Assembly (NCBI RefSeq): GCF_000378105.1
Contig: NZ_KB899257.1
Coordinates: forward strand, 46,967 to 110,966
Direction: 5' to 3'
Origin: Rubritalea marina DSM 17716
GTDB lineage: Bacteria; Verrucomicrobiota; Verrucomicrobiia; Verrucomicrobiales; Akkermansiaceae
Length of the DNA: 64,000 bases
In this document: one piece after another, positions 28,203 through 37,402 of the stretch
Layout of the letters: every line of letters starts with the position of its first letter
How positions within the stretch are numbered: the stretch's first letter is position 1
Notes under the pieces: model-generated
The model's database searches: none
Told to the model about the DNA's origin: nothing
What the model saw: only the letters and a program-made list of their open reading frames with translations
Translations under genes and position numbers: made by a program

Positions 28203-30077
28203 ATGTTTCGTTATCCAAAGCAATACGATGTGCTTGTGATTGGCGCTGGGCACGCAGGTGTTGAAGCAGCACTTGCAGCGGCACGCCTTGGCTGCTCTGT
28301 GGCCATACTTACGCAAAACCTCGACACCATTGGAGCCATGTCCTGCAACCCCGCAATAGGGGGGCTAGCTAAGGGACACATGGTACGCGAAATCGATGCT
28401 TTGGGTGGTGCCATGGGCCTCAACACCGATGCCACAGCAATTCAGTTCCGCATGCTAAACATGAAAAAGGGTCCCAGCGTGCGAGCACCGAGAGCACAAT
28501 GTGATAAAAAGGCCTACCAATTCCGCATGAAGCGCGTGATTGAAGGGGAGGAGAATATTGATCTCCACCAGGGCAATGTGGCCGAATTACTCGTCAACAA
28601 TGACACAATTTACGGCATCCGCACCAGCCTGCAGATGGAGATTCTAGCCAAGTCAGTGGTCCTTTCAGCAGGCACATTCATGCGTGGCTTGATGCATGTC
28701 GGGCTAAAAAATGAAAAGGGGGGGCGCATGGGTGATGCCATCTCTACCGTCAGTGATAGCCTCAAACACCTAGGTTTCGAAGTCGAGCGCTTCAAGACTG
28801 GAACTCCATGTAGACTGAATGCTCGCTCGATAGACTTCAGTAAATGTGAGAAGCAACTTGGTGATACTCCAGCACCAAAGTTTTCATACATGGCACACAC
28901 ATTGAAGCGTGATAAGGATGATATTTTCACACTCAACCCTTGGGGTGACCCAGAGTTCCACGTGGAACAATTACCATGCTGGATCACGTATACTAATCCA
29001 CGGACACACGAAATAATTGCCGACAATTTACACCAATCGCCCATGTATGCTGGCAAAATTGAGTCTGTGGGGCCGCGTTACTGCCCGTCCATCGAGGACA
29101 AAGTGGTGAAGTTTGCAGAGAAGCCGCGTCATCAGGTTTTCATTGAACCAGAAGGCCGTCACACCCTGGAGTGTTACATCAATGGAGTTTCTACCTCATT
29201 ACCCTACGACGTACAGCTCGACTTCATTCGCTCAATCGAAGGACTCGAGCACGCCGAGATCATACGCCCAGGATACGCGGTCGAATACGATTACTGCCCA
29301 CCAACTCAACTCTATCCGAGCCTTGAGACCAAGCGCGTAGAAAATCTGTACTTCGCTGGACAAATCAATGGCACATCAGGTTATGAAGAAGCTGCCGCCC
29401 AAGGGCTTATAGCAGGCGCCAATGCGGCACTCAAAGTGAAAGGCGAAGCACCGTATATTCTCGGCCGTGATGAATCCTACATCGGTGTGATGATCGATGA
29501 CTTGGTCACCAAGGGCTGCGAGGAACCATACAGAATGTTTACCAGCCGCGCGGAATACAGACTCCTCCTACGCCAAGACAACTCAGACATTCGTCTCACC
29601 CCTCGTGCTGCCGACATTGGCTTGGTCGACAAAGAACGGGCTGAATTCACCGCTGCCAAGATAGCTGAGATGGAGGAAGCTAGTACCTTCATCCGTGAAA
29701 CCACCCACGAGCAAACCCGTCTCGATAAATGGTTCCGCCGTGCGGAAAACTCTTGGGAAGACCTCCCAGAATCCTTCCGCACCAGGTTTTCAGATGAAAT
29801 CTGGCCAGTACTCGAAACCGACTTCAAGTATGCTGGACACCTCGAGCGCCAACGCAAACAAGTCGACCGACTCGCCAAGATGGAACACAAAAAAATTCCG
29901 GAGGACCTCGACTACAGCTCCATTGTTGGCCTGAAACGTGAAGCGTCACAAAGCTTTGGACGCATCAAGCCACAGACACTAGGGCAAGCCTCACGTATTG
30001 CAGGAATCACTCCAGCAGATGTGAGTCTCCTTTCCATTTGGCTCGATAAGCAAAAGACCGAATCTCAAGAATCCTAG
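28203..30077 (+). CDS. mnmG: tRNA uridine-5-carboxymethylaminomethyl modification enzyme MnmG
   Basis: FAD-dependent subunit of the MnmE-MnmG complex that modifies the wobble uridine of several tRNAs. From the ATG at 28203 it is 624 residues, the usual length. The N-terminal FAD fold is [40 protein letters not shown] and the [20 protein letters not shown] block are family signatures. The open frame extends 53 codons upstream through the parS site, but that part has no counterpart in the family and is excluded. A second parS-like site lies inside the gene at 28954. Confidence 0.96.
   Translation: MFRYPKQYDVLVIGAGHAGVEAALAAARLGCSVAILTQNLDTIGAMSCNPAIGGLAKGHMVREIDALGGAMGLNTDATAIQFRMLNMKKGPSVRAPRAQCDKKAYQFRMKRVIEGEENIDLHQGNVAELLVNNDTIYGIRTSLQMEILAKSVVLSAGTFMRGLMHVGLKNEKGGRMGDAISTVSDSLKHLGFEVERFKTGTPCRLNARSIDFSKCEKQLGDTPAPKFSYMAHTLKRDKDDIFTLNPWGDPEFHVEQLPCWITYTNPRTHEIIADNLHQSPMYAGKIESVGPRYCPSIEDKVVKFAEKPRHQVFIEPEGRHTLECYINGVSTSLPYDVQLDFIRSIEGLEHAEIIRPGYAVEYDYCPPTQLYPSLETKRVENLYFAGQINGTSGYEEAAAQGLIAGANAALKVKGEAPYILGRDESYIGVMIDDLVTKGCEEPYRMFTSRAEYRLLLRQDNSDIRLTPRAADIGLVDKERAEFTAAKIAEMEEASTFIRETTHEQTRLDKWFRRAENSWEDLPESFRTRFSDEIWPVLETDFKYAGHLERQRKQVDRLAKMEHKKIPEDLDYSSIVGLKREASQSFGRIKPQTLGQASRIAGITPADVSLLSIWLDKQKTESQES
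28954..28969. promoter_or_regulatory. Second parS-like site inside mnmG
   Basis: AGTTCCACGTGGAACA differs from the perfect parS site at 28132 only in its first base. It lies within the mnmG coding sequence, 822 bp from the first site. ParB spreading tolerates sites inside genes. Confidence 0.75.
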
Positions 30078-30088
30078 CAACCGACCTT

Positions 30089-30529
30089 ATGGATAGCCTG
30101 ACAGAACCAATGATCATTGCATTGGCTGGGAGCTTACTGAGCCTCAAGCTGCTTGCCACCTGGTCACACATACGCAATGCAGCTCAGGGACTCAGGGATG
30201 GCAGACTCTGCACCACCATCAGTCATAGCAACATGGTGTGTAGCGAAGGCGATCAGGCCAACACACAGGCACTAAAAGCAGAACAGTACGAAGCTTGGGA
30301 TGAGCTACAGGACGTCTTAGAATCGATGTCAGGGCGCTTCATCACACTCCAAGAGGAATACTTACACGCTGTCTTTAAAACGCCCATATTTGGCTTCTCA
30401 CAAGATTTTGAAGCCAGATGGGACAAAGACGCTGGCTGCATCCACGTGCGCAGCGCAAGCAGGGTAGGGATCAGTGACCTAGGGAGTAACAGCCAGCGCA
30501 TTGAGAAAATACGCTATTTGATGCAGTGA
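30089..30529 (+). CDS. DUF1499-family protein
   Basis: 146 residues. The C-terminal part, YLHAVFKTPIFGFSQDFEAR ... IHVRSASRVGISDLGSNSQR IEKIRYL, matches the DUF1499 signature, in which RSASRVGxxDLGxNxxRI is nearly invariant. An N-terminal hydrophobic helix (IIALAGSLLSLKLLATW) suggests membrane attachment. No biochemical function is established for this family. It starts 11 bp after mnmG and is probably co-transcribed with it. Confidence 0.8.
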   Translation: MDSLTEPMIIALAGSLLSLKLLATWSHIRNAAQGLRDGRLCTTISHSNMVCSEGDQANTQALKAEQYEAWDELQDVLESMSGRFITLQEEYLHAVFKTPIFGFSQDFEARWDKDAGCIHVRSASRVGISDLGSNSQRIEKIRYLMQ

Positions 30530-30538
30530 GTACCAATC

Positions 30539-30958
30539 TTAACTTGTGGCCCAGCGCTCGCGCCATTCTTTAGGAAGCCTCTGAGGCTTCGCGTTGGGCA
30601 TCTGCACCATTGCTAAGGACTGTCGCGCCGTGACCAGCACCCGGTCGACACCTTCCGCGTAGATTTCGGCCTTCACCCAAAATTTCACACGTTCCACCGA
30701 ATCGAGTGAGACAATCACCTTCAACTTGTGGCCCAGTGTCGCGGGGAATTTGTATTCCACCGCAGAGGATAGTACCACTGGATAAAGATTCGTTTCAGCC
30801 ATTGTTTTTAGATCCATCCCAAGACCTTCGGTGGCTAATTTCGTGCGGCAAGCTTCAATCATTCTCAGATAAGCTAGATTATGGACAACCCCACCGAGGT
30901 CTGTATCGTAGAACATCACATCTTCGTGCAAGGTATAGCTTGGTAAAGAATCACTCAT
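30539..30958 (-). CDS. Acyl-CoA thioesterase, 4HBT/YbgC-like hotdog protein
   Basis: About 139 residues with a single hotdog fold. VMFYDTDLGGVVHNLAYLRMIEACR contains the YxTDxxGxVxNxxY pattern, in which the Asp is the catalytic residue of YbgC-type thioesterases (the motif is longer than shown elsewhere, so only key residues are given). The tail PKEWRERW is also usual. The acyl substrate is not predictable. The ATG at 30958 is preferred over a GTG two codons upstream. Confidence 0.88.
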   Translation of the reverse strand: MSDSLPSYTLHEDVMFYDTDLGGVVHNLAYLRMIEACRTKLATEGLGMDLKTMAETNLYPVVLSSAVEYKFPATLGHKLKVIVSLDSVERVKFWVKAEIYAEGVDRVLVTARQSLAMVQMPNAKPQRLPKEWRERWATS

Positions 30959-31066
30959 ACACACAGCATTAGATTTAAATCATCAGACAAACAAGACCCT
31001 TTCGAAGTATCAAACACTTGCTAGTGTCTCCATATAGCGATAATGATCATTCAGTAGAACACCACC

Positions 31067-32929
31067 ATGATTCGTAGCCTAGTCACCACCGGAAGCCTCC
31101 TCCTTGCCACGCCAATAGCTGTAGTAGCTGCTAGCCAGCAAGCACCGGAGCCGGTTCGTCTCCTACTCCAAGCAGATCAAGTTTTACTAGATGCACAATC
31201 ACAGACAGTGCTCTCACAATATTTATGCGACGTTGCTGCACAACAGCTGCATGGCACACCGAGACAACGACGCAATGCCTACAAAGGTCTTGTATTGGCT
31301 CAACAGATCGGTACTGCACCAAAGACCATCGAAGCTCTTGGAAACCAATTGATCGCGTCCAAAAGCACCGAAGCTGTGGGCAACTTCCCCGCAACACCAG
31401 CACCCATAAAACGGATGCTCAAGTACCTCCGCAGCTCAAAGCGTAGCCCTGACAACATCGCTCTGGCGTCACTCTGCGACGACATTCTCCGTAGAGCCCA
31501 GGATAGCTCACTTGACATGCCAGACTCCAGCTATTGGCTTGAGACCATTCCCAGCGAGGAAAGCTTTGATCCAAGTGCTCAAGAGCAAAAAACAGCACAA
31601 GAAGAAGAACTTCATGTCGATGAACAAGCTCCTGAGTCAAAGGATCCTGATCAGAATTCAAAAGATCTGGAAGCAGAGGATGAATCATCAAGCATCACAG
31701 GCAAATGGCACATCCTCGAATCCAGCTTAAGCTTAGTTCATGGCCATTACTCTTCTGATGAATACGGTGAAAAAGCAAAAATAGATATCGTTGATAAAGG
31801 TAAGGACAGTTCTAAGAAAAATCTTCTTTATCAGCTGAAAAATAGCAGTTCATTTGAACAAGAATCCAAGCGTAATCTCCGTTTTGCAGCCGCCGATTCG
31901 GTCATGAGACTCAGCTCTGAGTCGATTGAAAGATCCAACCACTTCCTCAGCCACTTCCAATCGCAGGCTAAATCTGCACTCCAACAGTATGGACAAGACA
32001 TCGACTTTGCAACCATCACATTGCTCGTACCTGATAACTATAATTATATTATTTACGGAAGCACCACTACTACATCAATGATATCTAAATTAGATTTATC
32101 ATTAAATAATAAATTTACTTCTAGACCATACATTGTGTATGGAGAGTTCGATGCAGATGGAAAACTCATTATTGACGCTAATTTTTGGAGTATGATCCAC
32201 GAATTACATTCCAATGAAGTGAGCCAAATGGTGTTTGTACCATCTGATGCTCTCGACCTACTTGAGCAATCAAAGACATTGGGCTACAGCTCGCTCTTCC
32301 TACAGCACGACATCATTGGGGTGAAAGACATCCATGGGGTTCGTCAATACCTCATCGAATCAGACGAAGGAGCAGACGCTGAGGCTGCTGAGCTCTTCGA
32401 GCAAATCCGTGAAGTGGTCCGTGGGCGCTCGGTCAATGCCATGCTCAAAAACAAGTTTGTGCAGCAGAAACTCAATAAAGTAGTGGCACTCAACCCTCAA
32501 CAATTGAGTGCCGCCACCCTCCAACAAGACCCCGATGAACCTGAGTTCTTGGATGCTGAATCGGTGGAGCAATACTGGACTCAGCTGATCTACCCATTGG
32601 AGGTTTGGATGGAAACCCCACCATTGCCAGAAGAGATAAACGAGGATGACGAGCTCAATCGCCTACTCGATGCGCGCATCACTCCAGATCAAATCATTGC
32701 CTCACTTGAAGAAGCTACGTCACTGACGCCTATCACAGTCAAAAACCGCTACCGTGATCTATACAAAGATGTTGATCACTTAATCAACGCTCTCAACCTG
32801 TATAGTAAACTATTTGATAATGATAGATCACTCAGGTCACGCGTCGGAAAATCCAGACTTGAAGGCCAGAGATCAATCAAAGAGATTCACAACAGAATCC
32901 AAGTAACACTATCATCAATAGATAGTTAA
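31067..32929 (+). CDS. Exported protein with a possible degenerate Lon-type (S16) domain
   Basis: 620 residues, no confident family. There is a signal peptide (LVTTGSLLLATPIAVVAAS), a helical N-terminal region, an acidic low-complexity linker (about residues 170-210), and then a region from about 300 to 460. Its order of segments, a strand ATITLLVPDNY, then YGSTTTTSMISKLDLSLN, YIVYGEFDADGKLIIDANFW and EVSQMVFVPSDALDLL, resembles the Lon proteolytic domain (strand, GPSAG, TGELxxxGxVxxIGG, VxxPxxNxxDL). The Ser and Lys of the Lon dyad are not conserved, so it would be inactive. An HtrA-type protease gene follows 17 bp later, and a joint role in envelope quality control is possible. This is inference. 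Confidence 0.6.
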   Translation: MIRSLVTTGSLLLATPIAVVAASQQAPEPVRLLLQADQVLLDAQSQTVLSQYLCDVAAQQLHGTPRQRRNAYKGLVLAQQIGTAPKTIEALGNQLIASKSTEAVGNFPATPAPIKRMLKYLRSSKRSPDNIALASLCDDILRRAQDSSLDMPDSSYWLETIPSEESFDPSAQEQKTAQEEELHVDEQAPESKDPDQNSKDLEAEDESSSITGKWHILESSLSLVHGHYSSDEYGEKAKIDIVDKGKDSSKKNLLYQLKNSSSFEQESKRNLRFAAADSVMRLSSESIERSNHFLSHFQSQAKSALQQYGQDIDFATITLLVPDNYNYIIYGSTTTTSMISKLDLSLNNKFTSRPYIVYGEFDADGKLIIDANFWSMIHELHSNEVSQMVFVPSDALDLLEQSKTLGYSSLFLQHDIIGVKDIHGVRQYLIESDEGADAEAAELFEQIREVVRGRSVNAMLKNKFVQQKLNKVVALNPQQLSAATLQQDPDEPEFLDAESVEQYWTQLIYPLEVWMETPPLPEEINEDDELNRLLDARITPDQIIASLEEATSLTPITVKNRYRDLYKDVDHLINALNLYSKLFDNDRSLRSRVGKSRLEGQRSIKEIHNRIQVTLSSIDS

Positions 32930-32946
32930 TTTAATATTATTAAGTA

Positions 32947-34437
32947 ATGAAAAACTTATATAGAAAGTTTTTAATTATCACCATTGTACTCTTGGCGTCA
33001 TTTTTAACGACGGTAGTGATCAGAAGCTTTCATGGGACGCAAGGCCTGCTGGAATTCATCAAGAACTCTGGCGCTTACGGTGAGGTGATCACATTAGACC
33101 AAACGCACCGCGACGCACCGATCACTCCCTCTGAGGTACATTTACTCAGTCAGCTAAATGATGAATACACCAAGATCACAGCAGCTGTGATGCCAGCGGT
33201 TGTTAGTCTAGACAGCTCCGGCATGGGCAACAAACGTGTGCGTGACCGCTTTGGACGCATTCGCACCCTCACTGAAAACGTCATGAACCAAGGCTCAGGC
33301 GTATTGGTCAGCCCGCAGGGTCACATCATCACGAACTACCACGTAGTCTCTGGCATGAAAGAAATCTCGGCGCGCCTGTCCAATGGCAAGTCATACAAGG
33401 CCACCCTAGTCGGTAAAGATTCAGCACTCGATATAGCTGTCCTGAAGATCGAGGGTGAAGAAACGCTACCAACCTTGCCATTCGCAGACTCAGACCAAGT
33501 ACGCGAGGGCAACATCGTATTCGCTTTTGGTAACCCCTTCGGCATCGGAAAGTCGATGACTCACGGAGTCATTTCAGCACGAGAGCGATCGATCTCTGAC
33601 CTTCAAGGTGGGCTCTTCCAAAGCTCGGTTGCCATCAATCCTGGCTACTCAGGTGGGCCATTAGTGAACATCTTCGGAGAGATCATCGGTATCAATTCCA
33701 ATATTCTATCCAACAATGATAAGAACCCAGGATTCCAGGGAATTAGTTTCTCGATTCCATCCAACATTGTGAAGCGAACCTATCAGGATATTCTGACTCG
33801 CGGCAAACCAGTACGAGGCTTTTTGGGAGTTGCTTTCGCCGAACTCACACCCGCCAAACGAGCCTTATTGGAATACAATGGTGAGTACGGAGCCTATATC
33901 GACAAGGTTGGTCCTGGCACGCCTGCGGCAGCGGCAGGGATACTGAAAGGGGATATCATTACCAACTTTGACAAGCACCCATTGCGAGATGCGGAGCAAT
34001 TCATCGGATTCATCCAGCGCAGTGAAATTGGTAAGCCACTACCACTCACAATCTGGCGCCAAGGCAAGGAAATCCAAAGTGCGGTCACCTTGGAAGAATT
34101 TAATCCAGACATTGCCCAGTTTAAGCCTGAACTCGGTGGACAAAACAACATCCTTCAACAGCTGGGTATCACCGTTGGTTTTCTAGATAGCAAACACCGC
34201 CGTGCTGGTGTCACTGGAGTGATCGTACGTGGTGTGGAAGCAGATTCACTAGCTGACGGTCAAATCATGCCTGGAGACATCATCTACCAAATCAACCGAT
34301 ACCGCATGAACCAGCCCAACGAATTCTATGATTTGGTAGAATACTATGCAGTGCGTAAAGACATCGAACTCTATGTCATTCGAGAGGGCCAAGTGCTAGC
34401 TGAGCCAGTGATGATTGAAAAATTTGTCGACCAATAA
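32947..34437 (+). CDS. HtrA/DegP-type serine protease with two PDZ domains
   Basis: 496 residues. An N-terminal transmembrane segment (about 8-25) anchors a periplasmic S1C protease. The triad is His132 (ITNYHVVSG), Asp162 (SALDIAVLKI) and Ser235 (NPGYSGGPL; Tyr replaces the common Asn of GNSGG). PDZ1 covers about 285-375 (GFLGVAFAELTPAKRALLEY ... GTPAAAAGILKGDIITNFD) and PDZ2 about 400-480 (GVIVRGVEADSLADGQIMPG DIIYQINRYR). It probably degrades or refolds envelope proteins. It lies 17 bp after the Lon-like gene and is likely co-transcribed with it. Confidence 0.9.
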   Translation: MKNLYRKFLIITIVLLASFLTTVVIRSFHGTQGLLEFIKNSGAYGEVITLDQTHRDAPITPSEVHLLSQLNDEYTKITAAVMPAVVSLDSSGMGNKRVRDRFGRIRTLTENVMNQGSGVLVSPQGHIITNYHVVSGMKEISARLSNGKSYKATLVGKDSALDIAVLKIEGEETLPTLPFADSDQVREGNIVFAFGNPFGIGKSMTHGVISARERSISDLQGGLFQSSVAINPGYSGGPLVNIFGEIIGINSNILSNNDKNPGFQGISFSIPSNIVKRTYQDILTRGKPVRGFLGVAFAELTPAKRALLEYNGEYGAYIDKVGPGTPAAAAGILKGDIITNFDKHPLRDAEQFIGFIQRSEIGKPLPLTIWRQGKEIQSAVTLEEFNPDIAQFKPELGGQNNILQQLGITVGFLDSKHRRAGVTGVIVRGVEADSLADGQIMPGDIIYQINRYRMNQPNEFYDLVEYYAVRKDIELYVIREGQVLAEPVMIEKFVDQ

Positions 34438-34447
34438 GTGAGACCCA

Positions 34448-35800
34448 TCACCTTGTTTTGTGAAGCAACAATTGCTCATTAGCAGCTTCGCCTTCGTGAA
34501 CCTTAATCCCTTTGACACCGTATATTGCCACCACGTCAAAAGTACCATGCTTGGTTGCTTGATCGAGTAATTCCTCAGCAGAGAGACACAGGCGACCTGC
34601 ACATTCACGCAGCTCAAACGGCATACTCAAAGTCCCTTGATACGCACGATAAATCACGCCAGTACAAGCAAGCCGCTCAGACTGCCGAAAGTCGAATAAA
34701 AAGTCGTAACGTTTACCAGCTAGCCCCATGGCTGATTCCACCACGCGAGCGCGATCGGCATCTTGAAGCTTGGGTCGTAGAATCAAAAATGCATCCACTG
34801 CAAGTGTCTCATCTAGCTGGCGCATCCGCACCCCATCTTTCTTGGCCTCCACCGTCGAAGTACCAGGCAGGGCCTCTGCCATCAAGCCGAGAGCATCGCG
34901 TTGGTCTTGAGTACCCATGTAGAATGAGGCATGCGGCCAAAATCCAGGTAAAAATAAATTACTCATCGCCTCATCGTGGCGCGTGATAATGACATCACCC
35001 GGCTGCAAAATCGACTGAGCCTTTCTCAACACTCGAGGGGTCACTCGCTTACCAGATTTCTGAATCGCTACTACCGGATTGTTGATGTCGGCAATCAAAC
35101 GACCACTCATACGAAACAACTCAAACATCACCTTGCGATAACTACTACGATGACCTCGCTTGAATGCGTGAATCCGGTAATTGAAATGACGCTTCAGGTA
35201 AGATAATTTTCGCTTTTCCAACAAGGGAAGTTCAGTCTCCAACAGCTCAATAAGCTCAGCATAGGCGCCATGTGCAGCAGGTAAGTGCATGATCTCATCG
35301 GCATGAAGTTCCCAAAATAAAATAGCCTCATAGAAGCGCCACTGGCGTCTCGACGAGCCAAGGTTTTTGTACACTCGAGTAAAACTTTTTTTACCCAGTC
35401 CACCACCGACATCCGCTTCATCAAGCTTCTTCCAAATGATCGAATGATCAGCCACAACATCCACCAAGTAACCAGAGGCTCGCGTCAATGCACAGGCGGC
35501 AGTGAAAGCCACCGCAAAGGCACGGATACTAGAATCCCAATCGCTCAGGTCATCACAATACGGCTCGAGATCCGCCACCGCCCCCAAAAGAATTGAGCGC
35601 ATGCAGAGGTATTGCCGATAGTACTCGCGCAAGGCCAGTTCTTCGCTCGGCAGAAAGTAACCGCGCTCGAGGACTTTAGGAACAAGTGCCAACACACCAT
35701 CGAGCTCAACCTCGAGTGGAATTCCTTTGATGGTAGATACCACCAATTCCATCGTTCGCTCTAGGTCACCATCCTGCATTCTTCTATCAAAAGAAGGCAA
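34448..35800 (-). CDS. YiiX/YebB-like NlpC/P60 cysteine hydrolase
   Basis: 450 residues. The first 240 or so residues are helical and unassigned. The C-terminal part begins at LQPGDVIITRHDEAMSNLFL and contains WPHASFYMGT (catalytic His) and LACTGVIYRAYQG (catalytic Cys), in the permuted His-before-Cys order of YiiX/YebB-type NlpC/P60 hydrolases (amidase or peptidase activity on lipids or peptidoglycan-like bonds). There is no signal peptide, so a cytoplasmic location is likely. It converges on the HtrA gene with a 10-bp gap. Confidence 0.8.
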   Translation of the reverse strand: MPSFDRRMQDGDLERTMELVVSTIKGIPLEVELDGVLALVPKVLERGYFLPSEELALREYYRQYLCMRSILLGAVADLEPYCDDLSDWDSSIRAFAVAFTAACALTRASGYLVDVVADHSIIWKKLDEADVGGGLGKKSFTRVYKNLGSSRRQWRFYEAILFWELHADEIMHLPAAHGAYAELIELLETELPLLEKRKLSYLKRHFNYRIHAFKRGHRSSYRKVMFELFRMSGRLIADINNPVVAIQKSGKRVTPRVLRKAQSILQPGDVIITRHDEAMSNLFLPGFWPHASFYMGTQDQRDALGLMAEALPGTSTVEAKKDGVRMRQLDETLAVDAFLILRPKLQDADRARVVESAMGLAGKRYDFLFDFRQSERLACTGVIYRAYQGTLSMPFELRECAGRLCLSAEELLDQATKHGTFDVVAIYGVKGIKVHEGEAANEQLLLHKTR

Positions 35801-35836
35801 TCAGCAGAATGCAAGCGAGAAGCCTCGATCAAGCAC

Positions 35837-36166
35837 TTAACAAGAGCCCATGAGCTCGCGATCTTGCTCCACTTCCTTTTGCTTGAAGGTAAGGTTAAGT
35901 TTTGCGCGTACTGGACCGCAATCCTTGTCTTGGCCCACGCGGAATTCCAAGCTGCCTGGTGGGTATAAGACAATGTCTAGAGCACTCAACTCCGTCCGAA
36001 GGCGGCCAAAGTGGTTTGCTGGAATTTCCATCATGTAGTTCATCGCAATCTCGGAAAACTCTTTCGAATCAATGAGTGTTGCGCCAGCTCTTTCCAGAGC
36101 CTGAAGAGTACTCGATCGTACTACATCTTTATCTTCATCTGTCATCCCTTGAAGTGTGATAATCAT
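35837..36166 (-). CDS. Small protein with a possible ACT-like fold, function unknown
   Basis: 109 residues. No family recognised with confidence. The pattern IITLQGMTDEDKDVVRSSTL then ERAGATLIDSKEFSEIAMNY MMEI resembles the beta-alpha-beta start of ACT domains such as that of SerB, and the rest (LRTELSALDIVLYPPGS) would fit the second half. There are no catalytic motifs. The ATG at 36166 is chosen over a TTG two codons upstream. It lies 36 bp upstream of the YiiX-like gene on the same strand. Confidence 0.55.
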   Translation of the reverse strand: MIITLQGMTDEDKDVVRSSTLQALERAGATLIDSKEFSEIAMNYMMEIPANHFGRLRTELSALDIVLYPPGSLEFRVGQDKDCGPVRAKLNLTFKQKEVEQDRELMGSC

Positions 36167-36455
36167 AAGCAAAGAATTCGTATTACAGTTACTGATAACT
36201 CAGATTTTCATCAGGACAAGCTGGAAGCTATTTTAAAATTAATCAGGTGATTGAAATGCAGCAATATGAATGATTTATGATTCAATCAGATTAAAAAAAT
36301 ATGATGCCTTAAAATTTGGCATTTATCCTCAATTCCTTTGAATCGATTGTGACCTGAAACATCCCTTGCAGAAACACTCTCATACAGCACTGTGCCATGC
36401 ATGGTATGCGAGCCCACTAAGTAGCTGCAAATAGCCTATGCAGGATAAATCATGA

Positions 36456-37315
36456 TCACTCCACCGGCGGATAAATCTCAGAACTAAGCTCAGTGGCGAT
36501 GATCGCCGCAGACTCAAGCGTCTGCCCACTGGGAGCACCAGGGCGCAATGGCTTGGTTTCCGAGTGTATCGCTTGAAGATAGGCATGTAGCCGCTGTTCA
36601 ATTGCCTTCAATCGCTTCTTGCCAATCAATTCTTGAGCTGAGTCAAGCTGCGCTGAAGAACTATCGCCAAAGTAGGCAATCAATGCCTGAGTCATCATCC
36701 AATGGCCTTCTTATCATCTACGTTCTGTCGCATCGAGTGATGAAGATCGATAACATGCCATCCTTGGCTGCGTTGCATCACCAACCATGCGGCATAATGG
36801 CTCAATACAGAATCGTAGTCGAAACCCTCCTTGCCATGATTATCATAGATCGGTGGAGTCACATGAATGAGCTCCGCCCCGTATTGTTTGGCAGCGGCAC
36901 GTAAGCGCCCAATCCCATGTCGATAGCGTGCGAAACGTTGCACATCCAAGGTTTGATAAATACCACAATTCATCCCATAGCAGGCAATAATCAAATCGGG
37001 TTCAGTCTTTGCCAAAACCCGCTCCAGGCGCTCGAAAAGGCAAGGACGAGCAAAGCCATGCTTCATATGAGACGCTTCGCTGAGCCCTGATACCGTCTCA
37101 CTTGCCAAGCCAGCATTGAGTACTTCAACACCTTGCTCGGGATATTGCTGTACCAACCAAGCATTAAAATAAGCCACATATTGCCCTTTTTGAGTAATAC
37201 TATCGCCTAGGAAAAGAATCTTCTTTTTACCCTGAAGGAGATCAGAGTTTGCCAGTAATGGAGCCAAAGAAATGATCCAAACCAAAACGACTGAGTTGAT
37301 TAATTTTCGATCCAT
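36456..37315 (-). pseudogene. SGNH/GDSL hydrolase broken by internal deletion and frameshift
   Basis: The 5' part (from the ATG at 37315) encodes a signal peptide and the SGNH block I motif ILFLGDSITQ, block II LNAGLASETV and block III CYGMNCG, and runs to WHVIDLHHSMRQNVDDKKAIG, where it stops at 36695-36697. The next 80 codons (36456-36698) are in another frame. Reading back in that frame gives EGHWMMTQALIAYFGDSS, the block that follows the catalytic DGVHP loop in this family. The loop carrying the catalytic Asp and His is absent from every frame here. The simplest reading is a deletion of about 20 codons plus a frameshift, and not two genes, although the ATGA overlap would also allow the second piece to be translated. 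Confidence 0.8.
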
Positions 37316-37402
37316 CGTGACGTGTGGAATGCAATTAAAGCAAGAAACGTTGCAGCTGAAGACCCAGCGCAACAACTGCTGGCGGATTAGGTGATCAGAT
37401 GC

